Below are positions 21,714-29,705 of a DNA stretch of 35,380 nucleotides, piece by piece. The position numbers and the translations under genes are program-made. Position 1 is the first letter of the stretch. Every line of letters begins with the position of its first letter. The notes under the pieces are model-generated. The model did not search any database. It saw only the letters and a program-made list of their open reading frames with translations, and was not told where the DNA came from. The stretch is from Mycobacterium ostraviense (GTDB lineage: Bacteria > Actinomycetota > Actinomycetes > Mycobacteriales > Mycobacteriaceae): contig NZ_NKRE01000001.1 of the NCBI RefSeq assembly GCF_002705925.1, positions 5,055,986 to 5,091,365 on the forward strand, in the 5' to 3' direction.

Positions 21714-22590
21714 CCGAGTCGACCTCACGCACCCGGGCCTGCTGCATCGGCACAGCGCGCTGCACCTGGCCGTCGCCGCGGCCAAGGATTGCCTGCAGCG
21801 AGCGGGATGCGACCCCGGCGAGCTGGATCTCGTGGTCAACGCGGGGATTTATCGCGACCGGAATCTGGGCGAGCCCGCGCTGGCAGCGCTGATCCAGGAC
21901 GACATCGGGGCCAACCCCGAGGATCCGCATGCCGGTGCTCACGGCACGTTCTCGTTCGACATCGCCAACGGCGCCTGCGGTGTGTTGACGGCGCTGCAGA
22001 TCGTCGACGGTTTTCTGCGGACCCACAGCATCAACCGCGCGCTGATCGTGGCCAGCGACGCCGATCCGGGACACGGGATGAGCGAGAACTTTCCCTTCTC
22101 GGCCGCCGGAGCCGCATTGTTGTGCGGCTGGATCAACGACGACTACGGTCTGAGCCGCGTTTCGTGGGCGAACCTGGACGACGGGGCAACCGACGAGACA
22201 TTCCGTGCCACCGTCGGTTTCGCCGACGCCCGTAATGTTCTCCGGTTCAGCGAGTCGGCCGACATCGATGATCAGTTCGCCGCCGCCGCCGCCCAGGCGG
22301 TGGCGGCCTGCCTGGCGGCGCATTCCGTGCGGCTTTCGGCCATCGACATGATCGTCGCTGCCCCGGCACGGCAGGGGTTCCGTGCGGCGCTGGGCAACCG
22401 GCTCGGGGTGCCGGCCGACCTGATCCGCGTGGCGGATGACGAGCGCATGCATACGGCGGCGCTGGCCGCAGCGTTCGAGGGGCAGGTCGAGAGCCTGCCC
22501 GCGGGCACCCAGGTGCTGTTCGTCGCCGCGGGTGCCGGCGTCACGGCCGGCGCGGCGCTCTATCGTCAGCCGCCCCGCGTCGTCGCGTGA
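21697..22590 (+). CDS. KAS-III-like protein lacking the usual His and Asn
   Basis: This 297-residue protein is a shorter thiolase-fold relative of the preceding gene. It keeps a nucleophilic Cys94 in FSFDIANGACGVLTALQIVD and the core strand LDLVVNAGIY. Where FabH has the catalytic His it reads IVAAPARQGF, and where the Asn is expected it reads RMHTAALAAAF, so neither residue is in its normal setting. The N-terminal part before the first conserved strand is also short. The start ATG at 21697 lies inside the end of the upstream gene. The arrangement recalls condensing-enzyme pairs in which one subunit catalyses and the other helps bind or gate the chain. A role as a transferase using only Cys is also possible. 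Confidence 0.8.
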   Translation: MGTVIDRVDLTHPGLLHRHSALHLAVAAAKDCLQRAGCDPGELDLVVNAGIYRDRNLGEPALAALIQDDIGANPEDPHAGAHGTFSFDIANGACGVLTALQIVDGFLRTHSINRALIVASDADPGHGMSENFPFSAAGAALLCGWINDDYGLSRVSWANLDDGATDETFRATVGFADARNVLRFSESADIDDQFAAAAAQAVAACLAAHSVRLSAIDMIVAAPARQGFRAALGNRLGVPADLIRVADDERMHTAALAAAFEGQVESLPAGTQVLFVAAGAGVTAGAALYRQPPRVVA

Positions 22591-22631
22591 ACCTCTGGTT
22601 GCCGCAGCGACTTCGCTTCATCGGTGAGGCG

Positions 22632-22651
22632 CCGGCAGACACGGCGGCCGG
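22632..22651. terminator. Possible bidirectional stem-loop between converging genes
   Basis: CCGGC (22632-22636) and GCCGG (22647-22651) can pair around a 10-base loop, midway between the stops of the converging KAS-III-like and DoxX genes. There is no T-run, as is common in mycobacteria. The stem is short and could be chance in GC-rich DNA. Confidence 0.25.
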
Positions 22652-22659
22652 TGTGGGAG

Positions 22660-23073
22660 TTAACTGTTGCGGCTGATTTTGAGCGCGGTAGTGATCATCG
22701 GAAGCTGCAACGGCAGCCGCGCCAGCGCGATGATCCGCATCGGCCAGGGCTTGTCCCACCACAGCCGGACCATGTTGAGATTGCCCGGAAAGACCGCCAC
22801 GAACAGCCCCGCGGCCGCCAGCGCGGCCAATCGCCGGGTGCGTCGCGGCAGCAACAGCGCTCCGATGACCAACTCGGCGACACCTGATACGTAGGTGTAG
22901 AGCCGCGGGTTTCCGGCCGGGATGATGTCGTCGAACGGTTTGGGCGCCACGAAGTGGATGGTGCCCACGCTGATCAGTAGCGCGGCGATCCGATACGCCG
23001 CGATCTGGTTGCGGTCACGCCGTGCACCGGCGGGCTCGGGCACCGATGACTTCGGATTCTGTCCGGGGCTCAT
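22660..23073 (-). CDS. DoxX-family membrane protein
   Basis: This 137-residue protein has four hydrophobic stretches: AAYRIAALLISVGTIHFV, YVSGVAELVIGALLLP, LAALAAAGLFVAVFPGNL and a final one around ARLPLQLPMITTAL. With NMVRLWWDKP between the last two, it fits the small DoxX family of inner-membrane proteins. Some members take part in thiol/redox homeostasis; no substrate can be assigned here. Its ATG at 23073 overlaps the stop of the haloalkane dehalogenase gene upstream (ATGA), so the two are likely translated together. Confidence 0.8.
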   Translation of the reverse strand: MSPGQNPKSSVPEPAGARRDRNQIAAYRIAALLISVGTIHFVAPKPFDDIIPAGNPRLYTYVSGVAELVIGALLLPRRTRRLAALAAAGLFVAVFPGNLNMVRLWWDKPWPMRIIALARLPLQLPMITTALKISRNS

Positions 23074-23975
23074 CGCGTGGCCTGCTGCCAGGAAATGATG
23101 CGTTCGGCGAGCTCGGGTCCGCTGTCCTCCTGGATGAAGTGGTTGGCGTTGATTCGGGCATGCGGCTGGCCCGCCGCGCCCGGGATGTGGTTGATCAACT
23201 GACGGTCGGCTCGTCCCAGGATCGGGTCCCGTTTACCGAAGATGGCAAGGAATGGCTTCTCCCACCGGCCAAGCGCGTCCCAGGCGGCCCGGTTGGCCGC
23301 AATCGCGGGGTCGCCGGCCGATGTCGGTACCAATTGGGGAAAGGCGCGGGCGCCTGCTTGGTACCGCTTGTCGGGGAACGGAGCGTCGTAGCCGGCCCGC
23401 ACCTCGGCCGGGACCTTGTGCACGGTGCCGGTGTCGACGATGCGGCCCGCGGGCAGCACGGGGGAGTAGCGCGCGAAGGCCCGCCAGATGTAGAAGGCGG
23501 GCGGGGTGCGTTGCTGCGCGGTGGGAAGAAAGCCGTTGGCCACCACCAGAGCCGCTATCCGGGCATCCTGTTCGGTGGCGATGCGCAGGCCGATCAGCGA
23601 TCCCCAGTCTTGCACGAAGAGCGTGACGTCGCGCAGATCGAGATTCTCGAACCACGACGTCACCCATTCCACATGACGCAGGTAGGTGTAATCCTCGATG
23701 CGCGTTGGCTTGTCGGAGCGGCCGAAGCCGATCAGGTCGGGTGCCAGGACCCGGTTGCCGGCCTTGGCGAGCGGCGGGATCATCGTCCGGTACAGGTAGC
23801 TCCAGGTGGGCTCGCCATGCAGCAGCACGATCGGCGGCCCGTCGGTGGGACCCTCGTCGAGGTAGTGCATGCGCAACGCCTGGCTGTCGGTTGCCGCCAC
23901 ATCGACGTAGTGCGGTGCGAACGGGTAGCCGACCAGGTTTTCGAACCGGGCATCCGGTGTTCTCAGGACATCCAT
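23070..23975 (-). CDS. Haloalkane dehalogenase-type alpha/beta hydrolase (Rv2296-like)
   Basis: This 301-residue protein belongs to the haloalkane dehalogenase subfamily of alpha/beta hydrolases, cutting carbon-halogen bonds by an Asp nucleophile. Landmarks are the oxyanion region VLLHGEPTWSYLYRTMIPPL, APDLIGFGRSDKP, and the nucleophile elbow LFVQDWGSLIGLRIA (the Asp of QDWGS, with the neighbouring Trp as a halide ligand). AIFGKRDPILG supplies the acid and ANHFIQEDSG the catalytic His. It is very similar in layout to Rv2296 of M. tuberculosis (300 residues). AAGGAG precedes the ATG at 23975. The natural substrate is unknown; many actinobacterial members probably act on other esters or epoxides. 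Confidence 0.9.
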   Translation of the reverse strand: MDVLRTPDARFENLVGYPFAPHYVDVAATDSQALRMHYLDEGPTDGPPIVLLHGEPTWSYLYRTMIPPLAKAGNRVLAPDLIGFGRSDKPTRIEDYTYLRHVEWVTSWFENLDLRDVTLFVQDWGSLIGLRIATEQDARIAALVVANGFLPTAQQRTPPAFYIWRAFARYSPVLPAGRIVDTGTVHKVPAEVRAGYDAPFPDKRYQAGARAFPQLVPTSAGDPAIAANRAAWDALGRWEKPFLAIFGKRDPILGRADRQLINHIPGAAGQPHARINANHFIQEDSGPELAERIISWQQATR

Positions 23976-24306
23976 CAGTCAGCTCCTTCGGGGCGGCATG
24001 GCGAACTCGTCTGCTCCGGCAAGCCTGCCATGCCGCCGGCCCACTGCGGCAGCTGGTCACCGTGACACCCCGATCGCGGCTGCCGAATACCGAAATACCT
24101 TGCTGTAGTTGGTTTCTCGCGGCCCGCAGCCAAGCCGGTGACGAGGGTGGGCGCCGGCACCGCGCAGCCGACAGCTGCGCGGGCGCGGCGGGGCGTGATG
24201 TTTCGTCCGACCATGGTGCCGGTGCTGTGCGGGCGCTTGCCGGTCGGAATCTCTGCGGCGTCTAGCATGTGCGGGAGTACGCGGCTGCGGCCAGACAGGA
24301 GATCTC
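23976..24306. other. Gene-free divergent intergenic region
   Basis: The 331 bases between the dehalogenase gene (minus) and the SRPBCC gene (plus) hold no convincing gene. Open frames here are antisense or lack ribosome sites. It presumably contains both promoters: the only clear signals are AAGGAG before 23975 and AGGAGA before 24307. I see no DosR-like box. Confidence 0.6.
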
Positions 24307-24741
24307 ATGGTCGAGATTCATGTGCAGCGCACCATCGCTGCGCCTGTGGAAAAGGTCTTCGACTGGCTGGCCGACCCGCACGCGTTGACCGCCGCCCCGT
24401 TGGTGCTCCGGGCCGGTTACACCAAGGACTCCTCCCCGCCGGGGCCGGGCGCGGTGCGTGAGGTGGTGGCGCTCGGCACCTGGTTTCGGGAGCAGATCAC
24501 GGCCTTTGATCGGCCGCGCAGCTACACCTACCTCATCCTGCGCTCGTTTCCGCCGTTCAATCACGAGGGCGGCACGTTGACGTTCACTCCCGCGGGCAAC
24601 GGTACCCATGTCGATTGGCTGACCACCTACACCCATCCGGCTCGGGCCGGAGGCAACCTGCTGGCCGCGGTCACCCGCCCGCTGTTGCGGTCGAACTTTC
24701 TGGCGATTCTGGCCGCCTGCGCGAAGACGCTCGAAATCTAG
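24307..24741 (+). CDS. SRPBCC-fold polyketide cyclase/START-like protein
   Basis: This 144-residue protein opens VEIHVQRTIAAPVEKVFDWL, the standard beginning of SRPBCC/polyketide-cyclase folds, and continues with YTYLILRSFPPFNHEGGTLT and THVDWLTTYTHP on the antiparallel sheet. Such proteins bind hydrophobic ligands in a deep cavity; some are cyclases or ligand carriers. No catalytic residues can be assigned. The ATG at 24307 has AGGAGA upstream. It is the first of three closely spaced genes with a short-chain dehydrogenase and a flavin-dependent oxygenase, suggesting a common hydrophobic substrate. Confidence 0.82.
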   Translation: MVEIHVQRTIAAPVEKVFDWLADPHALTAAPLVLRAGYTKDSSPPGPGAVREVVALGTWFREQITAFDRPRSYTYLILRSFPPFNHEGGTLTFTPAGNGTHVDWLTTYTHPARAGGNLLAAVTRPLLRSNFLAILAACAKTLEI

Positions 24742-24795
24742 CGGTGGAGAATCGGCTCGCAGTTGCGGGACAACGGCTTCCACAGGGGACCGGCC

Positions 24796-25587
24796 GTGGT
24801 CCACGCTGAACGTGCCCGTGCGCGCACGTTCGTCGTGACCGGTGCGGCGTCGGGCATCGGCCTGGCGACCGCGCGTCGCCTGCTGGACGAAGGTGGCTCG
24901 GTCGTCGGCGCCGATCTCGTCGCCCCGCACCAGGACCTCGGCCCGCGATTTACGTTCGTTGCGGCCGACGTGACCGACGAAGCCGCCGTCGCCGCCGTCA
25001 TCGACACCGTGCCCGACCGCCTGGACGGGGTCGTCCACTGCGCCGGGGTCGCCGGCGGCGGCCCGGTCCACCTGCTGCCGCGGACCGAGTGGGACCGGCT
25101 CATCAGGACCAACCTCACCGCGACCTTTCTGGTGGCCAAGGCCTCACTGGCCAGGATGATCGAGCAACCCCGCGTCGACGCCGAGCGCGGCTCGATCGTC
25201 ACCCTGGCCAGCATCGAAGGTCTGGAAGGCACCGCCGGCGGTAGCTCCTACAACGCCGCCAAGGGCGGTGTCGTGTTGTTGACCAAGAACATTGTGCTCG
25301 ACTACGGGCCGAGCGGTATCCGCGCCAACGCCATCTGCCCGGGCTTCATCGCCACGCCGATGACCGACAGCGTCTTCGGTATGCCGGGCATGCAGGGCCC
25401 GCAGGCCTCGATCGTCGCCGAGCATGCCTGCGGCGGCTGGGCCGCCCGGAGGAGGTCGCGGCCATGGCCGCCTTGCCTGGTGTCGCCGGAGGCATCCTTC
25501 GTCACCGGTCAGGCCATTGCCGTCGACGGCGGCTACACGGCCGGACGCGACCACGGCGTCGTCGCGCTCTTCGGCTTTCCCGAGTGA
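24796..25587 (+). CDS. Short-chain dehydrogenase/reductase, with a compensated frameshift
   Basis: This 263-residue SDR has the NAD(P) motif VVTGAASGIGLATARRLLDEGG, the NAG-equivalent VHCAGVAGG, the catalytic Ser of TLASIEGLE and Tyr/Lys of SSYNAAKGG, and the C-terminal SFVTGQAIAVDGGYTAG. Around 25428-25476, however, the encoded residues CGGWAARRRSRPWPPCL make no family sense. Reading the same DNA in the next frame gives LRRLGRPEEVAAMAA, the normal SDR sequence. One base is missing near 25427-25429 and one is extra near 25474-25476, so the frame is restored. It is either a sequence error or a true variant of the substrate-lid edge. The start is a GTG at 24796 with AGGGGA upstream. A dehydrogenation step shared with the next gene is likely. 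Confidence 0.85.
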   Translation: MVHAERARARTFVVTGAASGIGLATARRLLDEGGSVVGADLVAPHQDLGPRFTFVAADVTDEAAVAAVIDTVPDRLDGVVHCAGVAGGGPVHLLPRTEWDRLIRTNLTATFLVAKASLARMIEQPRVDAERGSIVTLASIEGLEGTAGGSSYNAAKGGVVLLTKNIVLDYGPSGIRANAICPGFIATPMTDSVFGMPGMQGPQASIVAEHACGGWAARRRSRPWPPCLVSPEASFVTGQAIAVDGGYTAGRDHGVVALFGFPE

Positions 25588-25607
25588 GACGAGTGACAGG
25601 AATCCCC

Positions 25608-26783
25608 ATGACATCGACAGCCGGGCGGGTCGTCGCATTGGCCCGCGGGATGCGGGAGCTGGTGCGGGCCGAGGCCGCCGAGTCCGAGCGCAAGCGCACG
25701 CTGACCGATCCAATCGTCGCTGAGATGTGGGCCACCGGGCTGATGTCGGCGCTCAGTCCCGTCGCCGCCGGCGGGGTCGAGCCGCCGTTGGCCGACATGA
25801 TCGAGATGTGGATCGAAATGGCTTGGCAAGATGGGTCTTTCGGCTGGATCGGGATTGCGAACCTGCCGTCGCGGTTCGCCGCCGCGACCTACTTGCCCGA
25901 CGACGGCTTCGCCGAGGTGTTCACCGCGCACGACAACCACGTCACGATGGGCGGCCAGTTCTTCCCCAACGGGCAGGGGACCGCCGTCGACGGCGGCTAC
26001 CGGTTGAGCGGATCGTGGAGCTTCGGCTCGGGCATCGGCCATTCGCAGTACATCGCGACCGGGTTTTTCCCGATGGACAATGGCGAGATGCGCTGGATCA
26101 GCGAAGGCATCCCGGACATGCAGGTGGCCGTGGTTCCGCGCGACGACATCCAGTTCAACGACGGCTGGTATGTGCAGGGGCTCAAGGGAACCGGGTCTTA
26201 TGACTACAGCGCCCAGGATGTGTTCGTGCCGCACAGCCGGACGTTTCCGCTGTTCACCCGCGAGCCGTACCGGGGGAGCTCGCCGGCCACCCGCATGGGC
26301 CTGATGCCCGTCACCGCCGCCGGTCACGCATCGTGGGCACTCGGGGTCGCCAAGAGCATGCTCGACGACGTCGCCGACCTCGCGGCCACGAAGTACCGGA
26401 TGAGCGACATGGCGCCATTGGCCAGCCGCCCGACCTTCCAGAAAGGGCTCGCGCATCACGTCGCGGCGTGGCGGGCCGCCCGCCTTCTGGTGCTCGACGC
26501 GTTCACCACCGCCGAAGCCGCGGTCGCCGCCGGTGACGACCTGACCCCGATGTTGCGGGCCGACCTGCGCGCGGCCGCGGTCTTCGCCACCGACACGGCG
26601 CGAAGCTGCGCGGAGTGGGCGCACCTGGTCGCCGGAACGAGCTCGATTCGCGAAGGCAGTCGCCTCGAGCGCGCGTTCCGTGACATGTACACCGGGACCC
26701 AGCACGCCTTCATCAGCGAGAAGGTGGCCATCGATTGCGCCCAGGTGTGGCTGGGCATCATCGAGGACCAGTTCGGCCTCTGA
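25608..26783 (+). CDS. Acyl-CoA dehydrogenase-fold flavin-dependent monooxygenase
   Basis: This 391-residue protein has the acyl-CoA dehydrogenase fold but resembles the two-component oxygenase branch (HsaA, DszC and related hydroxylases). Landmarks are ARGMRELVRAEAAESERKR and DPIVAEMWATGLMSALSP at the N terminus, GYRLSGSWSFGSGIGHSQYI in the middle, VQGLKGTGSYDYSAQDVFVP, and near the C terminus AGTSSIREGSRLERAFRDMY. The Glu base of true acyl-CoA dehydrogenases is not evident. It would need reduced flavin from a reductase encoded elsewhere. The ATG at 25608 is 20 bases after the SDR gene. The substrate may be aromatic or steroid-like; this is only a guess from the family. Confidence 0.85.
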   Translation: MTSTAGRVVALARGMRELVRAEAAESERKRTLTDPIVAEMWATGLMSALSPVAAGGVEPPLADMIEMWIEMAWQDGSFGWIGIANLPSRFAAATYLPDDGFAEVFTAHDNHVTMGGQFFPNGQGTAVDGGYRLSGSWSFGSGIGHSQYIATGFFPMDNGEMRWISEGIPDMQVAVVPRDDIQFNDGWYVQGLKGTGSYDYSAQDVFVPHSRTFPLFTREPYRGSSPATRMGLMPVTAAGHASWALGVAKSMLDDVADLAATKYRMSDMAPLASRPTFQKGLAHHVAAWRAARLLVLDAFTTAEAAVAAGDDLTPMLRADLRAAAVFATDTARSCAEWAHLVAGTSSIREGSRLERAFRDMYTGTQHAFISEKVAIDCAQVWLGIIEDQFGL

Positions 26784-26897
26784 ATCCGCCTTGCGCCCGC
26801 TTTGCCATGACGATCCCGCGTGCCCGGACGGCGATCAGCCGACCCGCGGTGCGGTAGTTTGGCAAAGATTGCCAACCCATCCGGAAAACGGTTCGCC

Positions 26898-27671
26898 ATG
26901 GATGACCACGCTCTTGCCGCACGGCTGGCCACCGAGGCCGGACAGCTTCTGCTCCAAGTCCGGCAGGAATTTGCCGACGCCGCAGCGAGCGAGCGAAAGG
27001 CAGCGGGGGACAAGCGATCTCATGACTTTCTGATGCAAGCACTGGCCATGCAGCGTCCCGCCGATGCGGTGCTGTCCGAGGAGGGCGCCGACGAACCGGT
27101 GCGGTTGCGCTCGGCACGGGTGTGGATCATCGATCCGCTCGACGGTACCCGCGAGTTCTCCGAACTCGGACGTGAGGACTGGGCGGTTCACGTCGCGCTG
27201 TGGCAGACCGATGAGCTCGTTGCCGGTGCCGTGGCGCTGCCGGCGCAGGGCATCACCCTGGCGACACCGTACGTTCCGCCGCCGCCCGCCGCATCCGGCC
27301 GACCACGCATCGTGGTGTCGCGCACCCGTGCGCCCGCAATCGCACTGGCCGTGCGCGACGCGTTGCACGGCACACTGGTCGAAATGGGCTCGGCCGGCGC
27401 CAAAGTGGCAGCGGTGGTGCAGGGGTCGGCCGATGTGTATGTGCACGCCGGAGGCCAGTACGAATGGGACTCCGCCGCGCCGGTGGCGGTGGCCCGGGCC
27501 GCCGGTTTGCATGCCTCCCGCATCGACGGATCGGCGTTGGCGTACAACCGGGCGGACCCGAAGCTTCCGGACCTGGTGGTATGTCGCCCGGAGCTGGCCG
27601 CAGCCGTATTGGCCGCCACCGGCGTCGCGGATCGGCGGCTCAATACCGGCGATGGCGAAGCTCGGCTCTGA
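26898..27671 (+). CDS. cysQ: CysQ-type 3'-phosphoadenosine 5'-phosphate phosphatase
   Basis: This 257-residue protein belongs to the inositol monophosphatase/CysQ family of Mg-dependent phosphatases. Metal-binding motifs are VLSEEGADE (Glu pair), WIIDPLDGTREFSE (the D-P-L-D-G-T core) and QYEWDSAAPVAVARAAG (the last Asp). It resembles Rv2131c (CysQ, 267 residues), which removes the 3' phosphate from PAP/PAPS and also acts on inositol phosphates and fructose 1,6-bisphosphate. The ATG at 26898 follows a weak ribosome site; the frame stays open 78 bases upstream but without family similarity. The conserved GSAGAKVAAVVQGSADVYVH also matches. It lies alone, 114 bases after the oxygenase gene. Confidence 0.9.
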   Translation: MDDHALAARLATEAGQLLLQVRQEFADAAASERKAAGDKRSHDFLMQALAMQRPADAVLSEEGADEPVRLRSARVWIIDPLDGTREFSELGREDWAVHVALWQTDELVAGAVALPAQGITLATPYVPPPPAASGRPRIVVSRTRAPAIALAVRDALHGTLVEMGSAGAKVAAVVQGSADVYVHAGGQYEWDSAAPVAVARAAGLHASRIDGSALAYNRADPKLPDLVVCRPELAAAVLAATGVADRRLNTGDGEARL

Positions 27672-27723
27672 TTCGGTGAAACATGCGCTGCCAACGGTTT
27701 CGGGCCAGCTGCGTCGGCAGCCG

Positions 27724-28596
27724 TTATTGCTTCTTGTCTGCGGCGAAGAGTTTCACCATGACGCCGGATGCCACGCTGCCGGCCACAATCAGCGCGATAC
27801 CCACCGCGAAATCCACGGAGTCGGTGACCAGACCCGCGATCCCGGTCACCATGACGAACGTGGGCAGCCACTCGACGAGGCCGATGGTCGACGGCAACCG
27901 GGTCGGTTCTCCATTGGCCAGGTCTAATTTGGCCGAGGCGTAATCCGGGTAGAACTCGGTGACCACCACCGCAAAGAAGATGGCCGCCAGCTGCAGGATC
28001 CAGCCCGTCCAGAAGTTGCTGGGGTCGTGGAAGACATAGTCGCCGACAAAGCCAACCGCTGCGGCGAACGTGAACGCGCCTGCCCACACTGCGGTGATCA
28101 CCGCATTGATCCGCATGAACAGCGGGCTGTCCCAATACTCTTGTGGCGTCGTGTCTTTGGCGTAGGCCATGGTGAACGGCTTGCGGATCAGCAAGGTGAG
28201 CCAGGCGAAACCGGCCAGCGAAATGTTGGTCAGCTCGCCGGACCACAGTTCCAGCCAACGGATCACGTTGTCGGTTGCGACCAATCCGATGACGGCCAGC
28301 GCCGCGAAGAACAGCGCACCGAAGACCTCCAGCGTATGAACCTTGATGCTCCGGATGAGACCAGCAACCATGACGAGCAACGAGAACCCCAGGGCGGCGA
28401 CCACCGCTTCTTCGAAGCGGCCCGGCCCGGACAGGATGGACAACAGCGCCCACGGCGCAATTCCGGCGAAGGGCGACTTCAGAAACGAGTCGATCATGCC
28501 GGCCCGGCGGTTTGCCTCCGGCCGGCCCTTCGGCGGCTGAACGTCGTTGTCGTTACCGGAAGGGCTCGTCAGGTTAGGGCGGGGGGTGTGACTCAT
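27724..28596 (-). CDS. Multi-pass membrane protein of unknown function
   Basis: This 290-residue protein has about six or seven hydrophobic segments, starting with PWALLSILSGPGRFEEAVVA and AALGFSLLVMVAGLI, then FGALFFAALAVIGLVA, ISLAGFAWLTLLI, ITAVWAGAFTFAAAVGF, LQLAAIFFAVVVTEF and GIALIVAGSVASGVMV. A hydrophilic loop RKPFTMAYAKDTTPQEYWDS divides it. It may be a distant relative of small integral-membrane families, but I do not recognise it. The ATG at 28596 has GAGGAG eight bases upstream and is preferred over a codon 30 bases earlier. It is divergent from a PadR-family regulator, across a 95-base region holding a striking repeat operator, so it is probably that regulator's target. Confidence 0.75.
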   Translation of the reverse strand: MSHTPRPNLTSPSGNDNDVQPPKGRPEANRRAGMIDSFLKSPFAGIAPWALLSILSGPGRFEEAVVAALGFSLLVMVAGLIRSIKVHTLEVFGALFFAALAVIGLVATDNVIRWLELWSGELTNISLAGFAWLTLLIRKPFTMAYAKDTTPQEYWDSPLFMRINAVITAVWAGAFTFAAAVGFVGDYVFHDPSNFWTGWILQLAAIFFAVVVTEFYPDYASAKLDLANGEPTRLPSTIGLVEWLPTFVMVTGIAGLVTDSVDFAVGIALIVAGSVASGVMVKLFAADKKQ

Positions 28597-28617
28597 CTGG
28601 GACTCCTCGCGGTATCG

Positions 28618-28679
28618 ACCGTCCAATTATGACATGTGAATAGTGGCATGTTGTTAGTGACATGTCAATGATGGACGGT
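28618..28679. promoter_or_regulatory. Phased-repeat operator between the membrane gene and padR
   Basis: Three copies of a 14-base unit are exactly in register: TGACATGTGAATAG (28630), TGGCATGTTGTTAG (28644) and TGACATGTCAATGA (28658), each with [AG]CATGT at the same place. ACCGTCC (28618-28624) and GGACGGT (28673-28679) form perfect outer arms. PadR regulators often bind ATGT/ACAT-type palindromes, so this is very likely the operator of the divergent pair. Confidence 0.75.
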
Positions 28680-28691
28680 TAGGATGGGCTG

Positions 28692-29228
28692 GTGAGTTTG
28701 CGACATGCCGCGTTGGGGTTGCTTTCCCAGGAGCCAGGTAGTGGATATGACCTGCTGAAACGGTTCAAGGTGTCGATGGACAACGTCTGGCCGGCTACCC
28801 AGAGTCAGCTCTACGGCGAACTCAACAAGCTCGCTGCCGCCGGGCTGATCAAGGCGTCCGACACGGGGCCGCGGGGGCGCAAAGAGTACGCGATCACCGA
28901 TGCGGGCCGGGCGGAGCTCAATCGCTGGATCACCTCTCCGCAGGAGGATCCGCCCATTCGCAACGCTGCGTTGCTGCGGGTGTTTCTGCTCGGCCAGCTG
29001 CCTCCCGGTCAGGCGCGTAAGTATTTGGAATCACTGTTGTCGCTGGCCGAGGAGGAGCACGCGCACTACCAGCAGATCCGCGAAGCCTACGACTGGTCCG
29101 ACGATGACGACGGCTTCTTTGCCCGCGCCGTTCTCGAGCAGGGATTACGGTGGACTCGCCACGAGATCGACTGGGCCACTTGGGTCATCGAGGGCCTGGA
29201 TCGGCGCAGGGCTCGCGGTAACGACTAG
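28692..29228 (+). CDS. PadR-family transcriptional regulator
   Basis: This 178-residue protein has the PadR winged helix at its N terminus (about 1-80): LRHAALGLLSQEPGSGYDLL, then PATQSQLYGELNKLAAAGLI and the wing GPRGRKEYAITDAG. The C-terminal half (about 95-175) is the helical Vir_act_alpha_C-like dimerisation domain with EEEHAHYQQIREAYDWSDDD. PadR proteins are repressors released by small ligands or drugs. The start is a GTG at 28692. It is divergent from a membrane protein gene and the shared region carries three 14-base repeats, so it probably controls both that gene and itself. Confidence 0.9.
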   Translation: MSLRHAALGLLSQEPGSGYDLLKRFKVSMDNVWPATQSQLYGELNKLAAAGLIKASDTGPRGRKEYAITDAGRAELNRWITSPQEDPPIRNAALLRVFLLGQLPPGQARKYLESLLSLAEEEHAHYQQIREAYDWSDDDDGFFARAVLEQGLRWTRHEIDWATWVIEGLDRRRARGND

Positions 29229-29705
29229 ACCCGGATCTTTCAGTAAGGCGCGCGCGTGTCGAGTGGGGAGCACGCCTCCGGTATGCGGCAGATGCGTCGG
29301 GGCTCGACCGGCGTGCAGGTCGGTATCCGGTCAGCAGCTGTGGCCGTTGGCCTCCTTGCAGTGTCGGTCTACATTTTCTGTCTACCGCTAGAGCCCGCCT
29401 GTCCGCGACAAATCCGTTGCGCTGTAGGAGTTGTCGCGCATAGGTGGGCACTTCGGGTATCGAATCTGTCTTGTGACTGGTCTGGCGAGTACTGTGGGAC
29501 GGCGCCGTGTTCGCTGTCGGTGAAATGTGAATTCGGTTGTTGGGCAGGCACTTTCTGCCCTGGTTTTTGAGTTCCTAAGGGGAGTCAAGTGACTCGGGTG
29601 GGTTTTATGCTGGGTTTGACGGGCCGGTGAATTGGAGCGCTTGGCGACTCCTGTTGTTCCCGGCTCGTCCTGCCTTTTTCAGAAGCCGCCGATAGGTTGG
29701 GTGTC
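29229..29705. other. Gene-free region
   Basis: The 477 bases between padR and the HNH remnant contain only short open frames on both strands, without ribosome sites or recognisable proteins. Local base use is less GC-rich than in the neighbouring genes, with T-rich stretches near 29540-29580. It may be decayed DNA attached to the REP13E12-type remnant that follows. Confidence 0.5.

Noticed and set aside
27687..27721. GCTGCC/GGCAGC stem between converging cysQ and the membrane gene
   Set aside because: Six-base stem with a 23-base loop and no T-run; too weak to call a terminator.
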